A stretch of 64,000 bases of DNA from contig CAWGEV010000006.1 of NCBI GenBank assembly GCA_963821705.1, forward strand, positions 186,001-250,000, in the 5' to 3' direction. Position 1 is the first letter of the stretch. Every line of letters starts with the position of its first letter. Below are positions 40,563-48,487 of the stretch, in pieces. The position numbers and the translations under genes are program-made. Below the pieces are notes generated by a model. The model worked only from the letters and a program-made list of their open reading frames with translations, ran no database searches and had not been told where the DNA came from. The stretch is from DASUPK01 sp963821705 (lineage in GTDB: Bacteria; Actinomycetota; Thermoleophilia; Solirubrobacterales; 70-9).

Positions 40563-41321
40563 CTAGCGGGCGAAGGCGTTCATGTAGGCGTCGATCATCT
40601 GATCGCCGGCCAGCAGCGCCACCACGCCGCCGAGCGCCAGGAACGGGCCGAACGGCACCGCAAGATTGCGGGCCTCGGAGCCGCGGGCGAGCATCACGGC
40701 GATGCCGACCACCGCGCCGACGAGGACGCCCACCAGCAGCGCCGGGGCGACCGCGCTGCCGAGGTAGAGCCCCATCACGGCGGCGAGCTTGACGTCGCCC
40801 ATCCCCATCCCGCGTGGATAGGCGAGCCCGATCGCCAGCAGCAGGCCTCCGGCCGAGGCCGCGGCGATCAGCCGCTCCGGCAGGCTCGACGGGTCGGTCG
40901 CGGCGACGAGCAGCAGCCCCGCGATCGCGCCGGCCAGCAGGATCGAGTTGGGGATGATGCGCCGCTCCAGGTCCGTGAGCGTGATCGCTGCCAGCATCGT
41001 GACGAAAAGAAGTCCGAGCGCGATCTGAGCCGGATCGCCGTGCAGGACCACCGCCGTCGCGGCGAAGGCCACCCCCACCGCCAGCTCGATCAGCAGGTAC
41101 CGAACCGGGATCCGGGCTCCGCAGCTGCGGCAGCACCCGCTCAGAACGAGCCAGGAGACGACAGGAACGTTGTCGTAGGACGCGATCTGCACGCCGCAGG
41201 AGTCGCAGACCGACCGTGGCCCGACGATGGAGTCGCCGCGGGGCAGCCGGTGGGCCACCAGCCCGACGAAGCTGCCGGTGACGATCCCGCCGACGAACGC
41301 CAGTGATGCGAGCGGGAACAC
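40563..41321 (-). CDS. pilD: Type IV prepilin peptidase/N-methyltransferase
   Basis: A 252-residue polytopic membrane protease of the A24 family. The two catalytic aspartates are in TLTDLERRIIPN (near 137) and YPRGMGMGDVKLAAV (near 187). The N-terminal cytoplasmic domain keeps two Cys pairs (CDSCG and CRSCG) that bind zinc in PilD enzymes with N-methyltransferase activity. Around eight hydrophobic helices are visible. It cleaves and methylates PilA, PilV, PilW and PilX, whose G-F sites are all encoded beside it. GTG 41321 lies two bases after the previous stop, so it is coupled to pilX. Confidence 0.92.
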   Translation of the reverse strand: MFPLASLAFVGGIVTGSFVGLVAHRLPRGDSIVGPRSVCDSCGVQIASYDNVPVVSWLVLSGCCRSCGARIPVRYLLIELAVGVAFAATAVVLHGDPAQIALGLLFVTMLAAITLTDLERRIIPNSILLAGAIAGLLLVAATDPSSLPERLIAAASAGGLLLAIGLAYPRGMGMGDVKLAAVMGLYLGSAVAPALLVGVLVGAVVGIAVMLARGSEARNLAVPFGPFLALGGVVALLAGDQMIDAYMNAFAR

Positions 41322-41323
41322 GG

Positions 41324-42952
41324 CTACCCCAGGGTCTCCCGCTGGACGTGCCACGCCGACTGCACCGGGTCGAAGAAGTGCGGCGGCTCCTGGAAGCGGA
41401 GGCGATCGTCGTAGTTGTAGCTCTTGATGTACCCCGTCCCACCCGTGGTGCCGACCGCGCCGCGGAACTTCTGCGAGATCGCGCCGTTCACCGTCAGGGT
41501 GCCGAGGCTGTTCCCGCAGTCGTAGTGGTCGACGATGAACGAGTGCTGGATCGCCAGCAGCGCGGCGTCGATCTGCGGGTTCGAGAGCGAGCCGGTGCCG
41601 TTCACTCCGCTGTTGCAGGTGCCCTTCGCCGTCTCGGAGGTGGTGGTGCCGCTGGAGCAGCCGAGGTTGTTCGACGGACAGACCGGGTGCTTGACGCGAA
41701 TGAAGTTGTTGGCGATCAGGCCGAGCAGGTCGGCCGAGCTGCTCGATCGGGTGATGTTGCCATCGATGATGATGTCGTTCTCCGCCGCAATCGTCAGCTG
41801 TCCCGAATAGCTCCCGCTGCTGTGGACGATCGCATTGCCACACCCGGAGGTGCTCGGGTAGGTGACGGTGAACGGCGAGTACGCCGAGGAGCACCCCGCC
41901 CCGTTCTGGATGTAGAGAACGCCGTCGCTCGGGAGCGCGACCGGGCCGATCACCTGCCCGGTGTTGGTGGTGATGGTCATGTTCGAGCCGCTGAGGACGA
42001 CCTGCGTCTGGCCCGTATAGGTGTAGCTCGGTCCCGCGATGTTGCGGAGCTCGGTGTTGGTCGGCGGCGGGGTCAGCACCGGCGCGTTGGTCGCGAACGG
42101 CCCGACGAAGTTCGGGTTGTTGCTGCCTCCGCAGCCGCCGCTCACCCAGCCGACGGGTGGTGCGCTCACCTCGGTGACGTCCGCGGCGGAGCGGCCGAAG
42201 GTCGGGCTGCCGCAGATCGCCAGGTCGTCGTTGGTGTGGACCGGGCCGTTGAGCCGGTCACCGCCGACGAAGACGATCTTGTCGCAGAACTGGTTGCTGG
42301 TCCCGGGGATCGGCGAACTCTCGCGGCCGTCGCGCCGGAACTTGGTGCACTGCGAGTAGGCGCCGGTGAGCGCGGCCGAGGGGTTCGCGAACCCGTAGGT
42401 CACCGGATCGGACGTCTCGAGCTGCGTGAAGTAGACGTAGTCCAGAAAGGTCGCCTGCTTGAAGGTCGTGACGATCGACTGCTTCTCGGTCCCGGAGAAC
42501 CCCGTCGAGCGGATGCGGAAGGTGCCGATGCTCGGCCCGCTGGACTCGAGCATCGACTGCGTGGGGTTGCTCGGGTTGCAGGCGGTCTGACCGGTGGCCG
42601 GGATCAGCTCGATGGCGTATTGCGAGCCGTCGGTCGCGCCCGGGACGGTCCGCCGGTTGGCCGTGGAGCCCTGCTGGTTGATGGCGTTGGGCTGCGGGAC
42701 GTTGGTGCAGCGCGTCCAGTAGCCGCTGTCGTTGTCGAGGTGGTACGTGTAGTCGGCGATCCCGGCCTGGGCGGCCTGATAGGCCCGCTTCAGGTCGAGG
42801 TCGCGCACGATCAGCCGCTGGTCCCCGTTCGAAGCGGTCACGGCGACGGCTGTGAGCAGGGTGATCAGGGCGATGGCGCCGATCACGGCGATCATCGTGA
42901 AGCCGTCCTCCTGGGTGCGGAGCCTTCTCAGCCGGTCGCGGATCAGACGCAT
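41324..42952 (-). CDS. Large PilX-like minor pilin/adhesin
   Basis: A 542-residue prepilin. The leader MRLIRDRLRRLRTQEDG is followed by the F of a class III cleavage site (DG-FTMIAVIGAIALITLLTAV), an atypical site with Met in place of Leu. The rest is an exported, Ser/Thr/Gly-rich domain with many cysteines (for example WTRCTN, TACNPS, YSQCTK, NQFCDK, GGCGGS) and a parallel beta-like pattern. It resembles a PilX/PilY-type tip protein, and the region is far larger than a normal minor pilin. It overlaps pilW by ten bases and precedes pilD. It probably works at the pilus tip, in adhesion. Confidence 0.72.
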   Translation of the reverse strand: MRLIRDRLRRLRTQEDGFTMIAVIGAIALITLLTAVAVTASNGDQRLIVRDLDLKRAYQAAQAGIADYTYHLDNDSGYWTRCTNVPQPNAINQQGSTANRRTVPGATDGSQYAIELIPATGQTACNPSNPTQSMLESSGPSIGTFRIRSTGFSGTEKQSIVTTFKQATFLDYVYFTQLETSDPVTYGFANPSAALTGAYSQCTKFRRDGRESSPIPGTSNQFCDKIVFVGGDRLNGPVHTNDDLAICGSPTFGRSAADVTEVSAPPVGWVSGGCGGSNNPNFVGPFATNAPVLTPPPTNTELRNIAGPSYTYTGQTQVVLSGSNMTITTNTGQVIGPVALPSDGVLYIQNGAGCSSAYSPFTVTYPSTSGCGNAIVHSSGSYSGQLTIAAENDIIIDGNITRSSSSADLLGLIANNFIRVKHPVCPSNNLGCSSGTTTSETAKGTCNSGVNGTGSLSNPQIDAALLAIQHSFIVDHYDCGNSLGTLTVNGAISQKFRGAVGTTGGTGYIKSYNYDDRLRFQEPPHFFDPVQSAWHVQRETLG

Positions 42953-43617
42953 GGGAGGTTGTCCTGGTTGGGGTACTGGCCCGCCGCCTCGAGCCTGAGG
43001 TCGGCCGTGTCGGTGAAGTTGATCGGCGACTTCGCGTCGAGGTTGGAGACGCCGTTGGAGGGCGAGCTCGCGAACGAGACCTGGATGCTCGAGGTGTGGG
43101 CGGCGTCGGTCGCGCTCAGCGGCGTCGTCAGGGGAGTGGTCGAGAGCGCGCCGCCTACGAACTGGAAGTAGCGGAACATCACGCCTGACGGCGCGGTGAC
43201 TTTGGTGAGCAGCTGCCAGTTGGACGAGGGCGTCGCCGAGAACGTCCACGGCCCCGGGGCGCTGCCGCCGGTCGCCGGATAGGTCGTGTCGGTGAGCGTG
43301 CCGCCGGCCAGGGTGATCACGTGCTTGTCCGGCGTCGGGTTCACCCCCGAGCCGCTCTTGGAGAGGAAAGTCATCGACGTCCCGGTGCTGCCGGCGAGGA
43401 TCGGGGTCATCCGCTGCGCCACGCAGGCCGAATGGAGCTCCATCATGATCCGCGTCATCACAGGCCGGCCCCGCTGGTTGGCGTCGACCCGCCTCGCGAT
43501 CCGGTCCTGGTTGTGGAGGGCGACCGTGGTGATCATCGCGATCGTGCTCATCACGACGATGCCGGCGGCCAGGGTCACCAGCAGCTCGATCAGGGTGAAG
43601 CCGCGCTGGTCCCTCAT
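42943..43617 (-). CDS. PilW-like minor pilin
   Basis: A 224-residue prepilin. MRDQRG-FTLIELLVTLAAGIV is a textbook class III signal, with cleavage after Gly6 and Glu at +5. The remaining part holds a helical stalk (HNQDRIARRVDANQRGRPVMTRIMMELHSACVAQ at about 38-70) and a beta-rich head with Thr/Ser clusters. It overlaps pilV by four bases (ATGA) and pilX by ten, so the three minor pilins are translated as a unit. It should prime and cap the pilus with the neighbouring minor pilins. Confidence 0.82.
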   Translation of the reverse strand: MRDQRGFTLIELLVTLAAGIVVMSTIAMITTVALHNQDRIARRVDANQRGRPVMTRIMMELHSACVAQRMTPILAGSTGTSMTFLSKSGSGVNPTPDKHVITLAGGTLTDTTYPATGGSAPGPWTFSATPSSNWQLLTKVTAPSGVMFRYFQFVGGALSTTPLTTPLSATDAAHTSSIQVSFASSPSNGVSNLDAKSPINFTDTADLRLEAAGQYPNQDNLPCV

Positions 43618-44981
43618 GGGCAGGTTGCCCCCGATCCCGTGGTGACCCCGGTTGCGCCAGTGCCGAGCCAGATGTCCCGAACCGTGCCCGCGCTGGTGTT
43701 CTGCACCGGGACCTGCTCCTTCGTCGACGTGCCGGTGACGAGGACGTAGTTCCGGCGCTGGATGCCGGTGACCGTCGCCTGGCCGCAGACCTCGTAGATC
43801 CCGTAGGGCAGACCCGGGTCCTGTAGCTGCCCCGCGGAGTTGGTGGTGAAGCTTCGCACCAGGTTCGAGCAGCCAAGGTCCTTGACCGTCACCCGTGCCC
43901 CGGAGACGGCCGACCCGGGTGAAGCCGAGCTGTTCCCGGAGTGGACCGTCAGCTGCAGGGCGGGGAGCTGGATCGGCGCCGCGGGGGTTGCGCTTCCCCC
44001 CGGGGGGACGGTCACGTTCGCGAGTGCCGCCCCGGTGCCGGGATTGTTCGCGGTGCAGGTGCCGGCGTAGATCGCGTACGGGGAGCTGAACGGGAAGAGG
44101 TTGCTGATCGAGTAGCTCGGCAGCGGGGTCCCGGGAGTGCCGAGCTGCATGGCGGTGTTCATGCCGCTGTTGAAGACGATCAGCGAGTCGGCGTTCGAGC
44201 TGACCAGCGCGTTGGTGCCGTAGGCCCGGGTCTGGAAGGTGACGTTGTTGATCGAGCCGGGCCGGTCGTAGACCAGGTTCACGTTCGCGGTTCCCTGATC
44301 GACCACGCTGACCGTCTGTGCGGCGGGCGGGCTGCCGTTCGGGTCGACCATCCCGGCGGCGGCCCCTCCGGCGATCATCGAGTACGTGCCGGCCGGCAGG
44401 TTCCTCCACAGGACGCAGCCGGTCGGTCCGGTCGTCCCGGTGAACGACCCCGGGCCGTTCCCGGTCAGGGTCACGCCCGAGATGCCGTTGCCCTGGGAGT
44501 CGTCAACGCCCACCAGCAGCGACCCGGCATTCGGGACGAGCGACCCGCTCGGGGGCGAGACGACCGTCGCCGCGGTCACCGGCGGGTCGGGGGCCATGTT
44601 CGGCCAGGTGACCGTCGAGGTCAGCTGCAGGTAGTCGCGCGACCCGGTCCCCGAGGAGCAGGTGCTGGTGGTGGCGTTCTCGGTCAGGAAATGCGAGCTC
44701 GAGACGATCGTGAAGTTCGTGCCGTCCAGGGCGACCGTGCGGGTCTGGTTGAGCGTCGAGAGGTCGGCGATCCGCAGGGAGCGGATCCGCTCCAGGTCCT
44801 GCTCCGCCAGGGCGTTCGCCCGGGCCCGGTAGCGCTCGCGCGCGGTCGCCCGGGTGCTGGCGTCGAAGGCGACGAAGACTCCTGCCGCGACGATGGTCAG
44901 CAGCAGGGCGCTGACCAGGACCTCAATCAGCGCGAATCCCGCTTCGTCACCACTCATCCGTGTCAGGCTCAGGCGTCGCAT
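43614..44981 (-). CDS. PilV-like minor pilin with two Cna-B/carboxypeptidase-regulatory-like domains
   Basis: A 455-residue prepilin. The leader MRRLSLTRMSGDEAG precedes the F of G-FALIEVLVSALLLTIVAAG. After a stalk of about 100 residues come two prealbumin-like beta sandwiches: LLVGVDDSQGNGISGVTLTG (near 160) and LTVHSGNSSASPGSAVSGARVTVKD (near 360). Each is followed by the GxLPxGxYxx motif of carboxypeptidase-regulatory/Cna-B domains. Such domains serve as stalk modules in surface adhesins. The fusion to a minor pilin suggests a stretched pilus-tip adhesin. ATG 44981 is chosen because GGAGG-type sites lie just upstream. Confidence 0.75.
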   Translation of the reverse strand: MRRLSLTRMSGDEAGFALIEVLVSALLLTIVAAGVFVAFDASTRATARERYRARANALAEQDLERIRSLRIADLSTLNQTRTVALDGTNFTIVSSSHFLTENATTSTCSSGTGSRDYLQLTSTVTWPNMAPDPPVTAATVVSPPSGSLVPNAGSLLVGVDDSQGNGISGVTLTGNGPGSFTGTTGPTGCVLWRNLPAGTYSMIAGGAAAGMVDPNGSPPAAQTVSVVDQGTANVNLVYDRPGSINNVTFQTRAYGTNALVSSNADSLIVFNSGMNTAMQLGTPGTPLPSYSISNLFPFSSPYAIYAGTCTANNPGTGAALANVTVPPGGSATPAAPIQLPALQLTVHSGNSSASPGSAVSGARVTVKDLGCSNLVRSFTTNSAGQLQDPGLPYGIYEVCGQATVTGIQRRNYVLVTGTSTKEQVPVQNTSAGTVRDIWLGTGATGVTTGSGATCP

Positions 44982-45113
44982 CGGCTCGGTTCTTGGGAAC
45001 CTCCCTGCCTCCATCGGCACGCCGGACGGGTGCGCGAATACCCAGGATTGGGCCGTTTGGCCGATCGTTCGACCCAGCGTTCCCCTCGGGCCGCAATTGG
45101 CGTCCAGAACGAG

Positions 45114-45141
45114 AGAGGGCGGGCCCGGAGGCCCGCCCTCT
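45114..45141 (-). terminator. Strong hairpin between pilA and pilV
   Basis: AGAGGGCGGGCC pairs perfectly with GGCCCGCCCTCT (12 base pairs) around a four-base loop. No T-run follows. It lies 49 bases downstream of the pilA stop and 133 bases before pilV. It probably stops most transcripts or protects the 3' end, making pilA more abundant than the minor pilins. Confidence 0.7.
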
Positions 45142-45189
45142 GCTCGGCGTGCGTCTCGAAAGAGGCGTCACGCAATTCGGCTAGCTGGA

Positions 45190-45624
45190 TTAGCCCCAGT
45201 TGCCGCCCGTCGGACAACCACCCTGTCCGCCAGGGGTGCACGTGTAGTTGAACGCGCCGCCAGCCGTCCGGACGATGCTGAACGTATGGCCCGTGGTCGG
45301 GTTGGTCACGGTGATCGTGTAGTTCTGGGCCCCCGCAGCCGGAACCGTCACCTGGGTTGTGTCGACAGTGTTCTCAATCGCGTTGAGAGCAGCCGGAGTA
45401 GCACCGGCGTAGCTGCCGTTGTTGTCTATCCCATACGTCTCAATCGCCGTCTGGGCAGTGTGAGCCATGGCCTTCGAATCCGAGTCCTGCGCCTTCTGCT
45501 TCTGGTTGAAGAACGTCGGGATCGCAATCGCGGCCAGGATGCCGATGATGAGCATGACGACCAGCAGCTCGATCAGGGTGAAACCCTTCTCGCTGGCCAT
45601 ACGCTCGCGGAGCTTCTGCAGCAT
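45190..45624 (-). CDS. pilA: Major type IV pilin PilA
   Basis: A 144-residue type IVa prepilin. The 14-residue leader MLQKLRERMASEKG is cleaved before FTLIELLVVMLIIGILAAIA, with the invariant Glu at +5. The head domain is short (about 100 residues) with a Cys pair near the C-terminus (NYTCTPGGQGGCPTGG), like the disulfide loop of many pilins. ATG 45624 follows a strong AAGGAGGT site lying in the loop of a small TGGAC/GTCCA hairpin. A GEMM-like riboswitch occupies the leader between pilC and pilA, so expression is probably set by cyclic di-GMP. Confidence 0.95.
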   Translation of the reverse strand: MLQKLRERMASEKGFTLIELLVVMLIIGILAAIAIPTFFNQKQKAQDSDSKAMAHTAQTAIETYGIDNNGSYAGATPAALNAIENTVDTTQVTVPAAGAQNYTITVTNPTTGHTFSIVRTAGGAFNYTCTPGGQGGCPTGGNWG

Positions 45625-45684
45625 CTGGACCTCCTTGTGTCCAAATCAATCGCTGCCAGAGCCCCGTTAAGCCGTCGGGAGTCT

Positions 45685-45790
45685 CATGACCCCGGTGGCA
45701 GCCTGGCTGGCTCTGAGATTTCTCTCAGAGCCCCGCTGGCTTTGCGCCTCCACCTCGCGGTGGGTTTGCCTTTCACACCGAGGCCCTGGC
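45685..45790 (-). promoter_or_regulatory. Putative c-di-GMP-I (GEMM-I) riboswitch in the pilA leader
   Basis: Read on the minus strand the leader contains GGCAAACC (45770-45763), a CCACC-GCGA-GGTGG hairpin with a GNRA tetraloop, then GGCGCAAAGCC (45748-45738). A 9-base stem follows (GGCTCTGAG with CTCAGAGCC, 45709-45732), and a closing AGGCTGCC segment. The order and the conserved blocks correspond to the GEMM-I aptamer of Vibrio and Geobacter leaders (GGCAAACC, GNRA loop, GACGCAAAGCC, variable stem). The closing strand deviates. It ends about 60 bases before pilA. A terminator or ribosome-site switch cannot be proven by eye. Confidence 0.7.
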
Positions 45791-45930
45791 CGTTTTCTTT
45801 ACGCCGCCTTGCATCGACCCCCTGGCGACGGCCTTTAGCAAGTCCCTGAATAGTGCTTAGGGAGATGCGGTCGTACTTGCGTCCATGCCGGCCCCCGAGC
45901 ACCGCCACCAGGGCCGTCACTGGCGGGTCC

Positions 45931-45992
45931 GCCATCACAAGTCGCGGCGGCTTTGCCGTCACTCCCGAAGTACGCCGGCCTGGTCGCGGCTA
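45931..45992 (-). repeat. Stop-to-start hairpin repeat, family A, copy 5 (truncated)
   Basis: It begins at the pilC TAG (CTAGCCGCGACCAGGCC) and continues through the middle GGCGG-CTTTG-CCG hairpin and the CGCGACTTGTGATGGC segment. The third hairpin and the terminal ATGGCGAAGCC are missing. It lies between pilC and the pilA riboswitch. Confidence 0.65.
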
Positions 45993-47225
45993 GCGAATCT
46001 TGTCGTACAAGGAGAAGAGCGGCATGTACATCGAGATCACGATGAAGCCGACCATCCCGCCGACGAAGATGATCATCACCGGCTCCAACAGCGAGGTCAG
46101 CGCCTTCACCTTGGCGTCGACCTCCGCCTCGTAGAAGTCGGCGACCTTGATCATCATCTGCTCCAGTTGCCCGGTCTCCTCTCCCACCGAGACCATGTGC
46201 CCCACCATCGGCGGGAACACGTCGTTCTGCTCAATCGGATGCGCGAGGGTGCCGCCGGACTTCACCGACGCGTAGACGTCGTCCATCGACTGCTCGACCA
46301 CCGCGTTGCCCGAGGTCTTGCCGACGATCTTGATCGACTGGAGCAGCGGCACACCGGACCCGACCGCGCCTGCGAAGGTCCGCGACCAGCGCGCCACGGC
46401 CACCTTCTTGGCGATGTCGCCGATGTGGAACGGGATCCTGAGCTTGATCCGGTCCCACTGGGCTCGCCCGGTGTCGGTCTTCTTCCACTGGATGAAACCG
46501 ATGGCTCCTCCGATCACGCCCGGCACCCAGATGAACCAGAAGTTCTTGACGAAGTTGGAGATCCCGATCGTGACCTGGGTCATCGCGGGCAGCGCCGCGG
46601 ATTCGCCCGGCTGATCCGCCACCGCCTCCTTGAAGGCGTTGGCGAAGACGGGGACGATGAAGATCACCACCCCGAGCATGATCACGACCGCGGCGACGAA
46701 GATGAACGCCGGATACATGATCGCGGCGCGGATCTGGCGCTTGAGGGCGTCCATCTTCTCGAGCTGGTACGCGACTCGGTGGAGGGAATCGTCGAGACGG
46801 CCCGAGGCCTCGCCCGAGCGCACCATGGCGCGGAATAGAGGGTCGAAGATCTGCGGCCGCCGCTCCATCGCGTCGCCCAGCGAGCTGCCGGCCTCGACGT
46901 CCGCGCGAACGCCCGCGATCGCGCCCTTCAGCCTCTCGTCCTCGGTCTGATCCTCCAGGGTGTAGAGCGTCCGCAGCATCGGCATGCCGGAGGCGACCAG
47001 CGTCGAGAACTGCCGCGCGAAGACGGCCAGGTCGCGCGTCTTGATCCCGCGGAAGCGGTCGAAGAAGGACTCGAGCCGGAACGCCTCGTTCTTCTCCGAG
47101 ACGTCGAGGACGATCAGCCCGCGCTCGCGGAGCTGCTCGGTGACCTGGGCCTTGGAGTCGGCGTCGACCTCACCCCGCGAGGGCACGCCGGCCACGTCCA
47201 CCGCGCGGAAGGCGAAAGTGCTCAT
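45990..47225 (-). CDS. pilC: PilC inner-membrane platform protein
   Basis: A 411-residue polytopic protein with two GspF-type domains. The first cytoplasmic domain (about 60-180) has DLAVFARQFSTLVASGMPMLRTL, the repeat-1 signature. The second starts VARWSRTFAGAVGSGVPLLQSI (near 265). Three membrane spans lie near 168-195, 218-238 and 375-400. An N-terminal 55-residue segment precedes. It anchors the pilus motor; PilB and both PilT proteins should engage it. Its ATG lies one base after pilT, and its stop codon opens repeat copy 5. Confidence 0.95.
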   Translation of the reverse strand: MSTFAFRAVDVAGVPSRGEVDADSKAQVTEQLRERGLIVLDVSEKNEAFRLESFFDRFRGIKTRDLAVFARQFSTLVASGMPMLRTLYTLEDQTEDERLKGAIAGVRADVEAGSSLGDAMERRPQIFDPLFRAMVRSGEASGRLDDSLHRVAYQLEKMDALKRQIRAAIMYPAFIFVAAVVIMLGVVIFIVPVFANAFKEAVADQPGESAALPAMTQVTIGISNFVKNFWFIWVPGVIGGAIGFIQWKKTDTGRAQWDRIKLRIPFHIGDIAKKVAVARWSRTFAGAVGSGVPLLQSIKIVGKTSGNAVVEQSMDDVYASVKSGGTLAHPIEQNDVFPPMVGHMVSVGEETGQLEQMMIKVADFYEAEVDAKVKALTSLLEPVMIIFVGGMVGFIVISMYMPLFSLYDKIR

Positions 47226-47226
47226 C

Positions 47227-48366
47227 TCAGGCCCCGTTCGTCATCGCGGCCGCCTCTGGTGTGGGCTGCGCTCCGGCCGGCGCGCCCCCGAGGAGCCTCT
47301 TGAGCTCCTCCGGCACGGAGGCTCGCGTCTCGGCGAGCTGCCTGCTGACCCGGCCCATGCGAACCAGCTGGGCCAGGTGGGCGTCCATCGTCTGCATGCC
47401 GGTCGCGCCGGAGGTCTGGATCGCGGAATAGATCTGGTGGGTCTTGCCCTCCCGGATCAGGTTCCGGACCGCCGGGCTCGGGATCAGGACCTCGCAGCCG
47501 ACCACCCGGCCGGCGCCGTCGGCGGTGGGTAGCAGCTGCTGGGTGATGATCCCCTGGAGGCCGATCGAGAGCTGCATGCGGACCTGGGCCTGCTGCTGGG
47601 CCGGGAAGATGTCGATGATCCGGTCGACCGTCTGCGAGGTCGACTGGGTGTGCAGGGTCGCGAAGACGAGGTGCCCGGTCTCGGCGGCCGTCAGGGCGGT
47701 CGACATCGTCTCGAGGTCCCTCATCTCGCCGACGAGGATCACGTCGGGGTCCTCGCGCAGCGCGGACTTCAGCGCCGAGGCGAAGTCCTCCGCGTCGGCC
47801 CCGATCTCGCGCTGGTTGACGATGCAGCGCTTGTGTCCGTGCAGGAACTCGATCGGGTCCTCGATGGTGAGGATGTGCTCGTCGCGCTCCTCGTTGATGA
47901 CGTCCAGCATCGCCGCGAGGGACGTGGACTTGCCGGACCCGGTCGGCCCGGTGACCAGCACCAGCCCCCTCGGCTTGCGGGTCAGGTCCTCGAGGACCTT
48001 CGGCAGGCCGAGCTCGTCGAGCTTCGGGATCTGATGCGGGATCCGGCGGAACGCGGCGCTGATCGATCCGCGCTGGAAGAAGCAGTTGACCCTGAAGCGC
48101 GCCACCCCGGGAACGGCGTAGGCGAGGTCGAGCTGCTTGCGAGACTCGAACTTCTTGCGCTGGTCGTCGTTGAGCATGCTGTAGATCGTGTCGCGCGTCT
48201 GCTGCGTCGACAGCGGCCCGTACTCCTCCAGCCCGACGATCTTGCCGCGGACCCTGATCGCCGGCGGATACCCCGGCGTCAGGTGGACGTCGGAGGCCCG
48301 CTCCTCCGCCATTTGCGTGAGGATGTCCGCGAAGTCGAACTTCCGGGTTTGAGCAGCCGCTTCCAT
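47227..48366 (-). CDS. pilT: PilT retraction ATPase 1
   Basis: A 379-residue hexameric ATPase of the PilT group. An N-terminal PAS-like domain (FADILTQMAEERASDVHLTPGYPPAIRVRGK) precedes Walker A LVTGPTGSGKSTSLAAML (near 136), the Asp box ILTIEDPIEFLH, Walker B DPDVILVGEMRDLETM and the His box TGHLVFATLHTQS. The AIRNLIRE-type retraction motif is AVRNLIREGKT. ATG 48366 gives the family start after an AAGGAAGG site; the open frame extends upstream to 48459. It shares the cluster with a second PilT at 50947. Confidence 0.94.
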   Translation of the reverse strand: MEAAAQTRKFDFADILTQMAEERASDVHLTPGYPPAIRVRGKIVGLEEYGPLSTQQTRDTIYSMLNDDQRKKFESRKQLDLAYAVPGVARFRVNCFFQRGSISAAFRRIPHQIPKLDELGLPKVLEDLTRKPRGLVLVTGPTGSGKSTSLAAMLDVINEERDEHILTIEDPIEFLHGHKRCIVNQREIGADAEDFASALKSALREDPDVILVGEMRDLETMSTALTAAETGHLVFATLHTQSTSQTVDRIIDIFPAQQQAQVRMQLSIGLQGIITQQLLPTADGAGRVVGCEVLIPSPAVRNLIREGKTHQIYSAIQTSGATGMQTMDAHLAQLVRMGRVSRQLAETRASVPEELKRLLGGAPAGAQPTPEAAAMTNGA

Positions 48367-48487
48367 GCCTTCCTTCCAATCGTCCGTTCGTCGTTGCCTC
48401 TTGACACCAAATACTGGGGTCCGTTCCGCATAAGGCGGGCGCGCTACCTGCCGGGACAAATCGACCGGACCTCGGGCGTCGCGCGCC

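Noticed and set aside
41303..43171. Long plus-strand frame of 622 codons
   Set aside because: Antisense to the pilX-like gene; the minus-strand gene has a prepilin signal and operon overlaps.
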